Origin: Takashimella koratensis | Taxonomy: Eukaryota > Basidiomycota > Tremellomycetes > Trichosporonales > Tetragoniomycetaceae | Direction of reading: 5' to 3' | Length of the DNA: 64,000 nucleotides | Assembly (NCBI GenBank): GCA_003116875.1 | Contig: BCKT01000004.1 | Location: 128,845 to 192,844, forward strand | Shown: positions 43,849 through 55,652 of the stretch, piece after piece | Layout: each line of letters begins with the position of its first letter | How positions within the stretch are numbered: the first letter of the stretch is position 1 | Position numbers and translations under genes: made by a program | Notes under the pieces: model-generated | The model's input: the letters and a program-made list of their open reading frames with translations, nothing else | Database searches by the model: none | Told to the model about the DNA's origin: nothing

Positions 43849-44977
43849 GGCATTGACGATCGCTGCCACTGAGTGTGGGTGTGGGGGGGGGGGGGGGGAG
43901 GGAGAGAGCGGAGGGTCATGAGAGAGCAGCCGAAATGATCTCGTAATATAGAAACTCACCACGACAGATGTGCACGCCAAAGTGGATCTTGCCCTTGTGC
44001 TCGGCGATACAGTCATTGTAGCACTTGATGTACAAGTCGAGGAGCTCGTCGAGGGTGAGCTTGTTGCTCTTGTCGGCGTTCCATCCCTCGATCATCTTCT
44101 CCGAGCAAAAGTCTGTAATCTATCAGCACTGTGCACTGAATGGAGAGCCGTGGTAGGGTGTAGGGAACAGGAGGGACGAGTAATCGATGTACACTTCTAC
44201 TTACAGGCAAAGTTTGGGTCGTCAATCTGTACGTTCCTCACTCCGGCCTCGTAAAGAATCTCCAACTCCTTCCTATACGCAGCGGCGATATCCGCAAAGT
44301 ACTCTTCATCGTTGGCGTAAATTTCAGGCGGGTATGCCTTGCCCTCCTTGTATCGAAGGTGATACCAGACGGGCGAGATCATGGTGAGTTTCGCCTGGTA
44401 CGGACCGCGTTGGTTCGAAGGGGTAGTGATGGATTGAACGAGCTTGTTGGTGTAGCTGAATTCACGGATAAGGGAGGAGGCACCGGTGTGACGGATCTTG
44501 CCAGTGCACAGGCAGCTCTGGCCAGGTCCGCCCTTCTCGACTAAAGGGAGTTAGCGCATGTTCATTTGTTGGATTGCGAGCAAGGCAAGAGGTGGTTGGG
44601 CGAGGGGGATATGAGAGTGCAGATGAAAGGGGTTGGGGAAGTAGTAGTAGAGGACAAGAGTGACACATACGGAATCCCGCAATATCCGGAACGTAGGTAC
44701 GGAAGAGCTCCAGAGGAGGGTTCTGAACCTCTGTCATCCCCTCGAGTTGCTGGAAGAACTCTCCCCAGAACACGCCGCGCCTGTACTCTCCATCGCAGAC
44801 GGCATGAAATCCTAGCTCGACCTGCATATCGACGGCTTTCTTGACTGCCGCATCTTCCTCTTTGTGGAGATCAGCGACGGACTCGGTCTTGCCTTCGAAC
44901 TGGGCGCGGGCGGCGAGGAGCTCGGCCGGGCGGAGGAGAGAGCCGAGGTGTTCGGCCTTGAAGGGGGGAGCGGGCAT
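43292..44977 (-). CDS. MetE-like (cobalamin-independent methionine synthase C-terminal family) protein
   Basis: The ATG at 44977 gives MPAPPFKAEHLGSLLRP. Exons continue with GFHAVCDGEYRRGVFW, MISPVWYH, VRNVQIDDPNFA, HFGVHICRGN, VVLGVITSK and SPQCGFASHEEGN to the stop at 43292. The protein is about 390 residues, equal to one barrel of the two-barrel MetE. The H-x-C of GVHICRGN and the Cys of SPQCGF match two zinc-ligand positions of methionine synthase. Such single-domain homologues (YxjG/YxjH type) may methylate thiols, but the substrate is not established. One intron holds an extreme C homopolymer (sense strand) at 43764-43847. It is divergent from ADE16/17 with 328 bp between the ATGs. Confidence 0.85.
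43764..43898. repeat. Very long poly-G tracts inside an intron
   Basis: Runs of 33 G (43764-43796) and 50 G (43798-43847) are separated by one A, and a further 16 G follow at 43883-43898. They fall in the intron between GVHICRG and NFRGSRHF of the minus-strand MetE-like gene, so the pre-mRNA carries poly-C. Exact lengths are uncertain because such tracts slip in sequencing. Confidence 0.9.
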
Positions 44978-45196
44978 GGCGATAGACTGCGAGTTGGGTG
45001 AGGAGGGAAGATGGACGGTGGTGATGAGGTGAGAGAATGGAAAGGGTGGGAGTCGACCTGACCTGCTGACTTGCTGCGGCATCTACTTTCGTGGCTTGGA
45101 TTCCATCGCATGGTCCCCCTCCCCCCCCCCTCCACCCACCTGGCAAGTTTGCCACGATCGTCCGGTTCACGGATCAATACCGGGTCATCTCGCCGA

Positions 45197-45204
45197 TCAC
45201 GTGA
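45197..45204. promoter_or_regulatory. TCACGTGA palindrome in divergent MetE-like/ADE16-17 promoter
   Basis: An 8-bp palindrome with the CACGTG E-box core lies 220 bp upstream of the MetE-like ATG and about 100 bp upstream of the ADE16/17 ATG. In ascomycete yeasts TCACGTG is bound by the bHLH factor Cbf1 at sulfur and methionine genes. Use of the same logic here is an inference. Confidence 0.5.
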
Positions 45205-45305
45205 CGCATTTTCTTTCACCACCGGTTTTTTTGCTGATTTTTTCGCGTCGTAGGATGCCAAGTTGTCATATTCACTCCCTTCACAGCATACCCAACAACC
45301 TCATC

Positions 45306-47661
45306 ATGTCATCTGAAGCACCTATCGGTGAGTGGACCGCGCACAAGAGCGTGATGAGAGACGAATTGCGGTGTATTCGTGCTGCGATGGACTAGGGAGT
45401 CAGCGTTGGTCTAGTCACTAAAGCACGTTTCCTCAACTCCACAGCCCTGCTCTCCGTCTACGACAAGACGGGCCTCTTGCCGTTTGCTCGGGAGCTCAAG
45501 CAGCTCGGGTTCCGCCTCCTCGGTAGCGGCGGTACCGCGCGAATGATTCGTGAGGATGGTCTGGAGATTGAGTGAGTCAGGCGTTATGCCAGTCCCCATG
45601 TCTCCACAATTTCCTTCTCGTCCCACACCTCAATACCGACGCCATCTCGGCGATTCACTGCTAAATCAATACTGATGCTCTTGTTCCCTCACTCCATAAC
45701 CATCTCCACGTGACAGGGACGTTTCCTCCATCACCAACGCCCCGGAGATGCTCGGCGGCCGCGTCAAGACCCTCCACCCTGCTGTGCACGGCGGTATCCT
45801 CTCTCGCGAGATCCCTTCCGACCTCGCCGACCTCGCTCAAAACGCCATCTCACCTATCACTCTCGTTGTGTGCAACCTGTACCCTTTCGTTCTCCAGACT
45901 TCCAAGCCTGACTGCACTCTCGCCGCTGCCGTCGAGGAGATCGATATCGGAGGCGTCACGCTCCTTCGTGCTGCTGCGAAGAACCACGCGCGGGTGTCCA
46001 TCGTCTGCTCGCCGACTGACTACGACGCGGTTGTTGAGGAGCTCAAGAAGGAGGGCAAGGTCACCGAGGCGACCAGGAGGGGACTCGCTCTCAAGGCGTT
46101 TGAGCAGACCACCGCGTACGACGAAGCCATCTCGGACTACTTCCGAAAGCAATACTCGTCGACCGACTCGGAGGAGGCGTTGAAGGCTACCGCTGGGGTC
46201 GGGTACCAGCGCATGCCCCTGAGATACGGCGCGAACCCGCACCAAAAGCCCGCTCAGGCCTTTGTCGAGCAGGGCCAGATGCCTATCACCAGTGAGTCTT
46301 TGCCCACCTCTCAACATCCATGGTTCATTTGCCGACCCACTTTAGCTCTCTCCGGCTCCCCCGGTTACATCAACCTTCTCGACGCCCTCAACTCATGGGC
46401 GCTCGTCAAGGAACTTGCTGCGGCTCTTGACCTCCCTGCCGCTGCTTCGTTCAAGCACGTCTCCCCGGCGGGTGCTGCCGTTGGTCTTCCCCTCAACGAG
46501 GTCGAGGCCAAGGTCTTTGGTGTCGATGACCTCAAGGACATTTCTCCTCTTGCCTGCGCCTACGCCCGTGCCCGTGGTAAGTGCTTGACTGCTGCTCCTT
46601 TCATTTTGCTTTCATGCTGGTAGAATAGCACCCGCTGACATGGCCCAGGTGCCGACCGCATGTCGTCTTTCGGTGACTTTATCGCCCTCTCGCACACCGT
46701 CGACACCCCGACCGCCAAGATCATCTCGCGCGAGGTCTCGGACGGTGTCATTGCTCCCGGCTATGAGCCCGAGGCGCTTGAGATTCTCCGCAAGAAGAAG
46801 GGCGGCAAGTACTGCGTTCTCCAGATGGACACCAACTACGTCCCCTCGGACATTGAGACCCGTCAGGTCTACGGTGTCTCCCTCCAGCAGCGCCGAAACG
46901 ACATCAAGATTGACTCCTCGCTCTTCACCAATGTTGTCACCAAGAACAAGGACGTGAGTGGTTACTGAGAGTCAGGTTGTGGATCCAAGTCACAATGAGC
47001 GAACAACTCCCGCTGACATCTTTCGCTCCATCTTACGCGTCGATAGTTGCCCCAATCTGCGGTGATCGACTTGATCGTTGCTACCCTTGCGCTAAAATAC
47101 ACCCAGTCCAACTCGGTCTGCTACGCACTCAACGGCACCGTCATCGGTCTCGGCGCGGGGCAACAGTCTCGTATCCACTGCACCCGACTTGCAGGTGAAA
47201 AGGCTGACAACTGGTGGTTGCGACACCACGAGCGTGTTCTCGCTCTTCCTTTCAAGAAGGGCACCAAGCGGGCGGACAAGGCCAACGCGATCGACTTGTT
47301 CGTCACTGGTCAGGCTTTTGACGCGTCGCCTTCGGAGCGCGCCCAGTGGAGCTCGTTGTTCGACGAGGAGCCCAAGCCCCTCACTCCCGAGGAGAAGAAG
47401 GAGCACATGGCCAAGCTCAAGGGCGTTTGTTGCTCGTCCGACGCTTTCTTCCCATTCCCGGACAACGTCCACCGCGCCAGGCGATCGGGAGCGACCTTCA
47501 TCGCCGCCCCTAGCGGGTCCATCATGGACGACGAGTGTATCAAGACCGCCGACGAATACGACATCGTCTACGTTCACACAACCCTCCGTCTCGTAAGTAG
47601 CTGACCGGAAGACAAAGCTGGAGAACAATCACTAACAAATGACGCGCAGTTCCACCACTAA
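45306..47661 (+). CDS. ADE16/17: Bifunctional AICAR transformylase / IMP cyclohydrolase
   Basis: Exon 1 (45306-45327) encodes MSSEAPI. Then come [20 protein letters not shown] (IMP cyclohydrolase MGS-like domain), [22 protein letters not shown] and [17 protein letters not shown]. The transformylase domain has [28 protein letters not shown] with the catalytic Lys-His pair, [36 protein letters not shown] and DAFFPFPDN. It ends in FHH at 47661 after a three-codon last exon. The enzyme does the last two steps of IMP synthesis in the cytosol using 10-formyl-tetrahydrofolate. Introns are short with canonical borders. Its divergent neighbour is a methyltransferase-type MetE homologue, also linked to one-carbon metabolism. 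Confidence 0.96.
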
Positions 47662-47860
47662 TCGTAATAATACCGTCGTCAGAGGATTCAGCGATACAGT
47701 AGCTCTCATCAGCTTTGTTTTCTCCCATTTTCACGTTTGTAGGCCGCAGCGATCGTCATATGCAAACAAATTTCCTGTTCTCGCTGTCGTCCATCCGCGC
47801 GGAATCACCCCGCCTGGATTGAAAACAATGTATCGCCATCAAGAGAACATGGTGATACAT

Positions 47861-49076
47861 TCATGCAGCCTTCCCTGGGGCCGGGCTCGAAGACCTAGAC
47901 TGACCTCCTGTTCCACCGCCCACAAGATCTGGAGTCCCTCTTCTACTCAACGCAGGTGTTGGTACGCCCGACCCACCTCCTTTATCTCCTACAGTCGTTC
48001 CCCCCGCTCCCCTTGCTCCTCGCCACAACACCCACCAAGCGCGCTGACTCCTCGCTCTCTCCTCCCTCGCCTTCTCCTCTCTCCGTCGCTCAAAAGCAGC
48101 TCGGTACCGCTTGTAACCGTCCTCGAACGCCGGATCGACACGGGAAGAGAAAATCAACTCGCCTCGAGGGTTCTGGGCAGGTGGGATCTGAGCCATGATG
48201 GTGGATCCGCCAGAGCTGGAGCTCGCGCGCCGGGAAGAGGAGCCCGAGCCGGAGATGCTGGTGCCGGTTTTGCGAGAGATAGGAGGGTGAGGAACGGCGT
48301 GTAGGAGTGGGGAAGGGATCAGGGAGAGGTAGCCGGGACGAGGACGCCGCAGGTTCAGGTACATGTTTAGAGGGCGAAGAGCTTTGTTCGAGTGGTTGAT
48401 GTAGCTGGAGAATAGGTTAGGACGAGGTAAGTGGAGAGGTTGGCCGTGGAGAGTGGAGAGTAACTCACCTATGAGCATAGCGGATCTTCTCCTCGTACAT
48501 CCCACTCGCGAAGAAGAGAACCAAAGTGATGAAGACGACAGCGATCGCGGCTTCTAACCCACGTAACAGTACAATGTTCTATATAAACAAGGAGGGCCGT
48601 TGTCAGCGCCTCGTCTCTCTGACTCGATCATAAGAGAGAGATCGAGACCGGGTCAACTCACATGAGGAGGGCGCATCATGAATCGATATGAACCGAGGAC
48701 GAGCGCGCAGACAAATGTCCAAAGGAAAACTAGGTATTGAACAAGGGAGTTTGAGCAGACCCATCATGCTACGTCAGCTCCACGCTTCGATTTATCCAAA
48801 GAAAGCGAATGCAGTGAGAAGTGGTGTGCGCATTCAGAGCATTGACGCACTGCTATATCTTCTTCGTCTGCGCCTGAGCATCTCAGCGTTCGATTTGAGT
48901 CGTTCCTCGAATAACAAGAGGTCTCGATAGGTTGACGTATCTGCTGGTGGGTGGAAGGGGGCGTTGGATGGGGGTCGAGTAGGAGTGGAAGTGCCGCCGC
49001 TCGTTGTGGGCGATTGTGACTGTGTAGTCGGCCCACCGGGGGAAGGGGTGCCGCGCCGGGTGGGTGACGGGGACAT
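47861..49076 (-). CDS. Spo7-like regulatory subunit of the nuclear envelope phosphatase
   Basis: The ATG at 49076 gives a Ser/Pro/Thr-rich N-terminus, then YRDLLLFEERLKSNAEMLRR followed by Arg-rich RRRRRY, the block typical of Spo7/CNEP1R1. Two membrane segments follow after splicing: FLWTFVCALVLGSYRFMM and LEAAIAVVFITLVLFFASGMY. The last exon begins SYINHSNKALRPLNMYLNLRRPRPG and ends in a Gly/Ser-rich tail at 47861. Spo7 binds the phosphatase Nem1 in the ER/nuclear envelope membrane, and the complex activates the lipin Pah1, controlling the switch from phospholipid to triacylglycerol. An earlier in-frame ATG at 49172 exists; 49076 gives the more usual start. It is divergent from eL31. Confidence 0.8.
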
Positions 49077-49798
49077 GGTAAGGATGGGGTGAGTTGTTGT
49101 TTGAAGGTAAAAGTGTAGGTGGAAATGGAGGGATGGATGCAGTGTGGAGAAGCAAGGTGGAGGTGGCGGCAAGAGGCGTCAGCTTTGGGGCAGCCTGATC
49201 CGAGTGGCTCCGACCAGCGATCATACAATAATACAAGTCAAGTGGTGAGTAGCTGTGAGCAGTCTCCTCTCTGTGTCGCCCTGTATGCTGTCTTCTCTAA
49301 GAGCTGATATGTGGATGCATTGTCCCATTCTGCCCGTATCTTGTTTGTCCTACGACCAGGTTGACAGACCCAGCCAAAAACAGGTGCCCCATGGCTTTGA
49401 AACTGTCTTTGCTCTGATGCGTCCCAAGGTGAGGTGCAGGTATTTGCTACGCAACGACTGAGGCGTGGGGTCACGTGTGGAGAGGTTATCCTATAGCAGT
49501 CGAAACTGTCGGCGTTAAGAATGGCACACTTTTTCCTGCGTTATCGCCGATGTGCCACTGTCCTCCTGGCTGGGGTTGTTCCTCGGTGGGTTGACTGGGA
49601 GCCAGTGCCACACTCGCCTCTCACCCTGGGCGTCCCCCTCCTGGCTGGCAACTTGAACCTTTGCTCTCCTGGCTGTGAACTGATTCAAGCTATCCCTCCC
49701 TGGCTGGCCCTTCATTTTTTGCATCTTCTCGTTGCAATCTTCAACTCCTTCCTCTCTTCAACCTTTTACCAAAAGCCGACTTTGTGGACACGGACAAG
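49077..49798. other. Divergent promoter of Spo7-like and eL31 genes
   Basis: This 0.7-kb stretch has no supported gene. The right end is rich in CTGGCTGG/TCCTCC words and pyrimidines, as is common for ribosomal-protein gene leaders. A CACGTG core occurs near 49473. Confidence 0.5.
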
Positions 49799-51223
49799 AT
49801 GGTGAGTCCTCGCGCCGGGTCGTCTTGGGCCTGTACTTCTTGCTGCTGGGTGGTCGTGATGGGTATGCGGCTACAGGAAGAGCAACTGCAGAGTCTGCAA
49901 TGATGGAGATGGATATCGAATAGGTAGCTGACTTGGAACCAGGCGCCCACCGACAAGAAGGTGTGTATAGTTTCGCGACTCGAGCAGGGATCTGGATCCG
50001 AGAGGCAATGGGAGAGATGCAGTGGGAATTGGGAGGAGCAGTTGGAGGAGAGGATCGGTGGAGGGCAAACATGTCGACAGAGTTTCGAGGATGGTCTTGC
50101 GATCGTCGGTTTTGAGGACAAGGGCTGTCTAGGAGGATGGCAGGGAATGGGTCAGGAGAAGAAAGGCGTACATGACTCTGGGAGAAGGGGCCTTGGAGAA
50201 GAGCGACGCGTCGAGAGTCGGACGAGTTAAGAGGAGACAGACGATTAAGACGGACGATTAAGAATAGTTTAAAGAACATTACCACTAACCATCCACCCGT
50301 CCTTCTCCCCTTCCAGACCCGCAAGACCCGCTCCGCGCTCCAGGACGTCGTTACCCGCGAGTACACCGTTCACGTGCACAAGCTCGTCCACGACCTCTCC
50401 TTCAAGAAGAGTGAGTTGTTTGTTCATCTTCAGTGCAGGGAATGATAGGGCAAGGGTTGGTTGGACGGCAAGGAGTTGAGAAGTGCAAGAGGAACAAAGA
50501 TGGATTGGCGGCCAGACGGAAAGGAATAGGGTCGAGTCGTGGAATAGGTGGATGCTGTCGTCGCGTATTGGAGTGTCGAAGGGAGATCAGGCAAATCGAG
50601 GCAGGACCTCTGTTCCCTCGTTGCCTTTTCCTTTTCGACATGCCCTTTCCAGCACGTTTACCATTCTCATTCCACGCTCCACCCTTTCTCTGGCCTATTC
50701 CCCTTGTCATCTTTTCGCCTTCCTCTCTCCTTGTCGCCCACTTTTCTTCTTCTTCATCTCCCACTTTCCCCTCCTTCCCTTTCTCTCATCCGCTGACCCG
50801 CCCGCAGAGGCCCCCAAGGCTGTCAAGGCCGTCCAGGCATTCGCTCAAAAGGCGATGGGCGTCAACGACGTCCGTATCACCCCCGGCCTCAACCAGGCTC
50901 TCTGGGCTCGTGGTGTTCGTTCCCCACCCCGCCGCATCCGCGTCAGGCTCGAGCGCAAGCGTAACGACGACGAGGGCGCCAAGGAGAAGCTCTACGTTGT
51001 CGCGTCCGTCGTCGAGGGTGTCACCAGCTTCAAGGTGAGTCAGGTGTCTATGCTCTGGGATTGAGAAGGAGAGAGAAGGACGGGAGGCAGGAGGCAGGGT
51101 GGATGGAGGATGTATTTCTCCTGGGTCTTGGGACGGGAGCGAGGCGGAATCTTCATAAAGGAACAATACTGACATACGCAACAGGGCCTCGAGACCGTTG
51201 TCGTTGAGGGCGACGAGGAGTAA
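49799..51223 (+). CDS. RPL31: 60S ribosomal protein eL31
   Basis: Five exons: the ATG alone (49799-49801), APTDKK (49943-49960), [21 protein letters not shown] onward (50317-50410), the main body (50807-51034, with [25 protein letters not shown]), and [12 protein letters not shown] (51185-51223). The protein is about 124 residues, the normal eL31 length, and sits near the exit tunnel of the large subunit. An initiation codon isolated as its own exon, and four introns in a 124-codon gene, are usual for basidiomycete ribosomal-protein genes. Introns 2 and 3 are about 350-400 nt, much longer than elsewhere in this window, and might host regulatory or small RNA sequences, though none was recognised. 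Confidence 0.95.
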
Positions 51224-51549
51224 ATTTTACGTTTACTTTGTAGCGAGAGGACCGTGAGGGGCTGAGGGGGGGTTGAGATGCGGGACGCGTGCCGAGGTGT
51301 ACATGTAGTTTTGGCGTCATGGCATCCGACCATTTCTTTCTATCTGCGAGGGGAACAGAGCAAGAGCAAGAGGAGAAGTGAAGCTTTGGTGTTCACGGAG
51401 ACTCGCTAACATTCAAGTAAACTAAATGACACGACTAGACGTGGGCTGCGTGCCTCTGACATTTATTAAATCCTGCGTACTCTCTGACCCTTGGTCATCA
51501 TGCTTTGCACACGCCGACTTCAAACTGTGACAGAGTCGACCTGCGGCAT
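51224..51549. other. Convergent 3' region
   Basis: Between the ends of eL31 and the M24 peptidase gene. It should hold both terminators; no gene is seen. Confidence 0.5.
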
Positions 51550-53718
51550 TCACCAGATCGACTCGACCCCAACCCAAGCTTTCTCGACAGTCTTCCAGAC
51601 TTGCTGAGCCCACGACTCGCCTCGAGGTCGAATCAGGTGTAGTTTCGTTTGCTGGCCCCATACCCACTCGAACGCCTTGGTCTCTGGATCCCAATAGACG
51701 TCTTCCTCGAGCTCAAACTGAAGTTGAGCAGTGGCAGCAAAGATAGCAGTGAGTAGTTGTGAGAGCGGTGGGAAGACGACAGGGATCAGCACAGGTCTAC
51801 AACCCACTGGCTCTTATTCTCAGAAACAACGTGGAACTCACTCGTACGGTCGTATTCCATTCGGGTACAAATGTCCTTCCGGCCAACTCGACCGATGTCC
51901 AGTAGTTCTCGAGCACCTTGTTTGATCCGAGTTCTGGGACAGCTACCCCCCGATCAAGGCGTTCAAAACGTATCAATTCCTTTACTCACTTTTCTCCCAA
52001 CTCCCATTAAACCCGTATACTCACCGCCTTGAATATTCGTCATGCCTATAATAGCCCCCGCACTATGTCCCCTATCCCCAATGGGGTGCGAATACACGTC
52101 CCCGTCCAACCCTTCTTCATCCATTCTTTTCTTGGTCGCGAAGAAGACCTCGTCTCCCGTATGACCGGGGACCATCTCGGCGCGAACGAGGTTTTGGATT
52201 TTGTTGGCGTTGTGTAGCCCGCGTTGGAGGCTGGCGAGGACGGGTGGTGGTGAGGTATCGAAGGATGAGGAGGAACCGAAAAGAGAGGAGAAAGAGGAGG
52301 AAGAGGAAATGGAGGGAAGGACATAGGCAAGGTGCTGAGTGTCCGTGTTCATACCCATTGCTGTGATGCCGATATCGACATGCAACACGTCGCCTTCACG
52401 CACGAACGGGTCGATAGAGGGGCTAGGCAGGGATGGGTCGCGGATGATATCGACAGAAGGTGGGAACCATGTCGTGCATCCGATCTGCACGAGTCAGCTG
52501 GAGTCAGCTGGAGGTGAACTCTTTGCTTTTAGACCCAGACCCAGATGAGCTAGACTTCAAAGCTCGGGCCAAGACTCACCCTCCACCTCATCACGTCCCT
52601 AAACCACCACTCGATATCAATCGCTTTGGTCTCGCCGACTTTAACCACCTCCTCTGAGAACCCTTGCATAACCATTGCCCATACGTTCTCCATCATGAGC
52701 CTGTACTGAGCGAGTTGTTCCGCTCCGCCGACGCGGGAGGCGACGACTTCGACGGGGATCGCGCGAGAGGGTTTGAGAAGGGGTACGAAGCGTGGGTCAA
52801 GGTGCGCGAAGAGAGCCCGGGACTCGCCAGTGTGCTGTAGGGTGGTGTAAGCTCGGCCAGCGGTAGTGAGCCCAATGTGAGAGGTGACTAACTAGTCCGT
52901 CGGCGAATGCAACGCCAGAGTCGATCTGTTCGTGTCAATACAGCTTGGAGGATCTCTCAACTCCTCGACGACGCAACGACTCCCGTTATACTACACTCAC
53001 GTCAATCGCGATCTTCTTCGGGTCCAGAGCAACCAAAGTCTCATTCAGCCGATCCCACATTTCATCCGTGTTATCCACAAAAACCACAGGGCTCTCGGGC
53101 ACTTGGGCACTTCCTTCGCCGTCGTCACTTGTGCCGGTGTGGAAGAGGAAGAGTGTCCGGCGACGGGCGGAGAAGGTGCTGGTTGTTGAATAGAGAGCGG
53201 GGAAGACGGTATCTTCTGCGTACTCGCGCATGGTCAAGATCCAGGCGTCGTAGCCGCTGATCCGATGGTGAGTGATGCCGAGCAGTAGCGAGGTGCGATG
53301 AGATGGTAGAGGTGGATAGGGGTAACGATTGAAGGTGGATGCGCATTGCATCGCAGTGAGAGGTCGAGACAGAAACAAGGTAGCCATCAGTGACAAGCTC
53401 ATCTGCAAACCACTCGACCTTGGAGTATCGGCTACCCAGGCTACCCAGCGCAATGTTGACTCACTGTTTCTGTAACACTTTGGGGATATGGTCATACCTC
53501 TTCTTCACCCAGCCACGTTCTAATGCATCTTGAGTCCTCAGATTCGGTAGAGATCGGTACTGCGCCTTGAACGGGTCGTGGTCTGGTGGGAGGGTGTATC
53601 CCCCATCGTTTCTGAGAGTGTCCAACGAGGACGGAGAGGGAGATAGTGGGGCAGCGAGGGTTAGGGAGAGAAGCGAGAGCAAGACCGCAGCTGTCGCCGT
53701 CGGTAGAGTGAGGCGCAT
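51550..53718 (-). CDS. Secreted M24-family metallopeptidase-like protein (Xaa-Pro peptidase type)
   Basis: The ATG at 53718 starts a classical signal peptide ([23 protein letters not shown]). The N-terminal creatinase-like domain includes [22 protein letters not shown] and [14 protein letters not shown]. The pita-bread domain has [17 protein letters not shown] with two candidate metal-binding Asp, [12 protein letters not shown] with the metal-binding His region, and [10 protein letters not shown] with a late Glu, ending at 51550. M24 enzymes use a dinuclear metal centre to cleave N-terminal Xaa-Pro bonds; other members lack activity. The signal peptide suggests a secreted or vacuolar protein. 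A Ser-rich loop between the metal Asp and the helix [17 protein letters not shown] is longer than usual. Internal exon joins are partly inferred. Confidence 0.8.
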
Positions 53719-54043
53719 GTCGAGATGGGATGCAGGTCGATTGAAGGTTGAAGGGATAGAGCAGAGGTGATGCGTTGGTCGACGGGTCTGGTAATGACGA
53801 CGAGGATAATCTTATCTGCATCGGGTGAAGCCGAGCCCATGCGTCCAGAGTGCCACACGCGACCACCTCGACCACCTCCCTCCCTACTCTGAGACATCGT
53901 GTCCAGCCTTTCATTGTCCAATGCATGACATCTGCCTACTTCTAATCAATCTCCTATTATCCTGTCCTTCCCACTGCCCATCTTTCTCTTCTCCAATCTA
54001 TAATCTACGTACATGCTGTACTCCACATGCTACATCCAATGTC
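53719..54043. other. Promoter of the M24-like gene
   Basis: A short spacer between the start of the M24-like gene and the 3' end of the FAD oxidoreductase gene. Nothing else is seen. Confidence 0.5.
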
Positions 54044-55652
54044 CTACCTTCGCCCAAGCCAAGTCGGTGCTACCCTCTGTGCAAACTTGAAAAACTTGGC
54101 AACTCCCACTGCGTCCTCCTCGTGTCCTTTTGGATCGGCTACGCGTTCCGGGAACGCAATCCCGCACCCGTACAGTCCCGGTATGGGCTTCTTCGACGCA
54201 ATTGTCAATCCCGAAGTCGACGGGTCGAATTCGATGTCCTCAACGGCGTTGACGGCGTTGGGTTGAGATTGGACAGATGTGTTAGGGTACAGATGAATAA
54301 TGGGGAGTGGGGACCGTTCGTATCCCACCGCATAGACGATATGTGTCGCTTTGTTCAGACGCTCTCGATAGACTTGGTCTCGGCCCTCTTCATCAGGCGG
54401 TAGAACCACCATCCTGACCCCACCCTCCTCACCCTCCTCACCCTCCTCTCCCTCCTCGCCCCCTTCCTTGCAGGTATGATCATTGCCGTTCGCGTGTTGA
54501 CCATTGTCCCCGCCTTGCTGGGGGAGTAACACCTCCCTCGCCCAGTCCGCTGTACTCCCCTTGAGTCCCGAATTGTCCCACACTATGCCGTCCGGTGTAT
54601 ACTCTGCCAACCGGAGCCCACGACGGGCGATACAAGTCCCTCGGATCCTCGGTTGTCGTGTCGAGGCGGGCCCGGTCGACGGGGTCGAGGCTTGAGGTCG
54701 AGTTTGGGAGGGGGGTGGTTGTTCGTTGAGTTTGTTTAATTCGTAGATGTTACGAAGTGCCAAGACACCGGAATGCGATCCACCAATAACGACGACTCTG
54801 ACCTCTTCCTCTCCTTCACCTACACCTTTACCTGTACTTGCTTCCGCAACCATCCTCTGCAGCCTCGTCCTCGACAAAACATCGTCCAAGTCCCACACCG
54901 TCAGACCCGAGTTCAAGTCCCGGTGCAAAGTCGGTACGATGGGATGTGATCCCGTCGCAAAGACGACTGAACGAGTGTGGACTTTGGTCCGTGACGAGGA
55001 TGAGTCGACGTCGATGAGAGAGGATGGACCTGGAGTATGGGAAGAGGGAGAGAGGCTCAGAGTCCATGGACCTGTATCGCTCTATCTCGTCAACACTTAC
55101 TTTTACATATACTCCTCACCTATCTGCTGAATCACTGAGAGATCACTCACCTCCCTCCACAGCCCTTCGACATCCGCACAAACCCCTTTCACCCGCTCAT
55201 CTTCCCTTACGCCCTCGATCAAACCCAACACGACGTCCCCTGCCAAACTCAAATCACACGTCTCCTCTCTTTCCATCCTCTCCATCTCTCTCACTGCCCC
55301 TCCCCGTTTTTCATCTTCTCTTAGCAAGTCCAGGATGCGCCGGGAGGTAAGGGACGAAGCGAATGCGTCGAGGTAGATCCCTACTTTGGTGTTTCTTCTC
55401 CGATCAGCCAAACAGCTCCTGAGTCCCAGATACCACCCGAAGTAAGATCCAACAGAGAGCCACAACTCACGATGAGATCTCGCGATAGCGCTCGTTAAGC
55501 CTCCCACCTCCCCAGCTCCGATCGATCCATAGTACTGAGGGTTTTGAGGATCCAGCGTCGCCTTGCGCTTGATCAAGGACCGCGCAGACGGCCGCTAAAC
55601 CGCCAGGTCCAGCTCCGATCACAGCGACGTCGTACACGTTGGTATCCGGCAT
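54044..55652 (-). CDS. FAD/NAD(P)-binding oxidoreductase
   Basis: The ATG at 55652 leads directly to a dinucleotide-binding motif VAVIGAGPGGLAAV. Exon 2 joins as REISSNTKVGIYLDAFASSL. Later come VVFATGSHPIVPTLHRDL, a second Rossmann motif VVVIGGSHSGVLALRN, and a C-terminal region with HIVYAVGYERSPLP and GLYGCGIAFPERV, ending at 54044. This layout is shared by FAD-dependent monooxygenases and pyridine nucleotide oxidoreductases; the second GG-x-HSG motif recalls NADPH sites of ornithine-monooxygenase-like enzymes. The substrate is unknown. A Glu/Gly tandem repeat (GEEGEEGEEG) near the middle is encoded by an imperfect nucleotide repeat around 54420-54465 and looks like an expansion in a surface loop. 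No signal peptide is visible. Confidence 0.8.
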
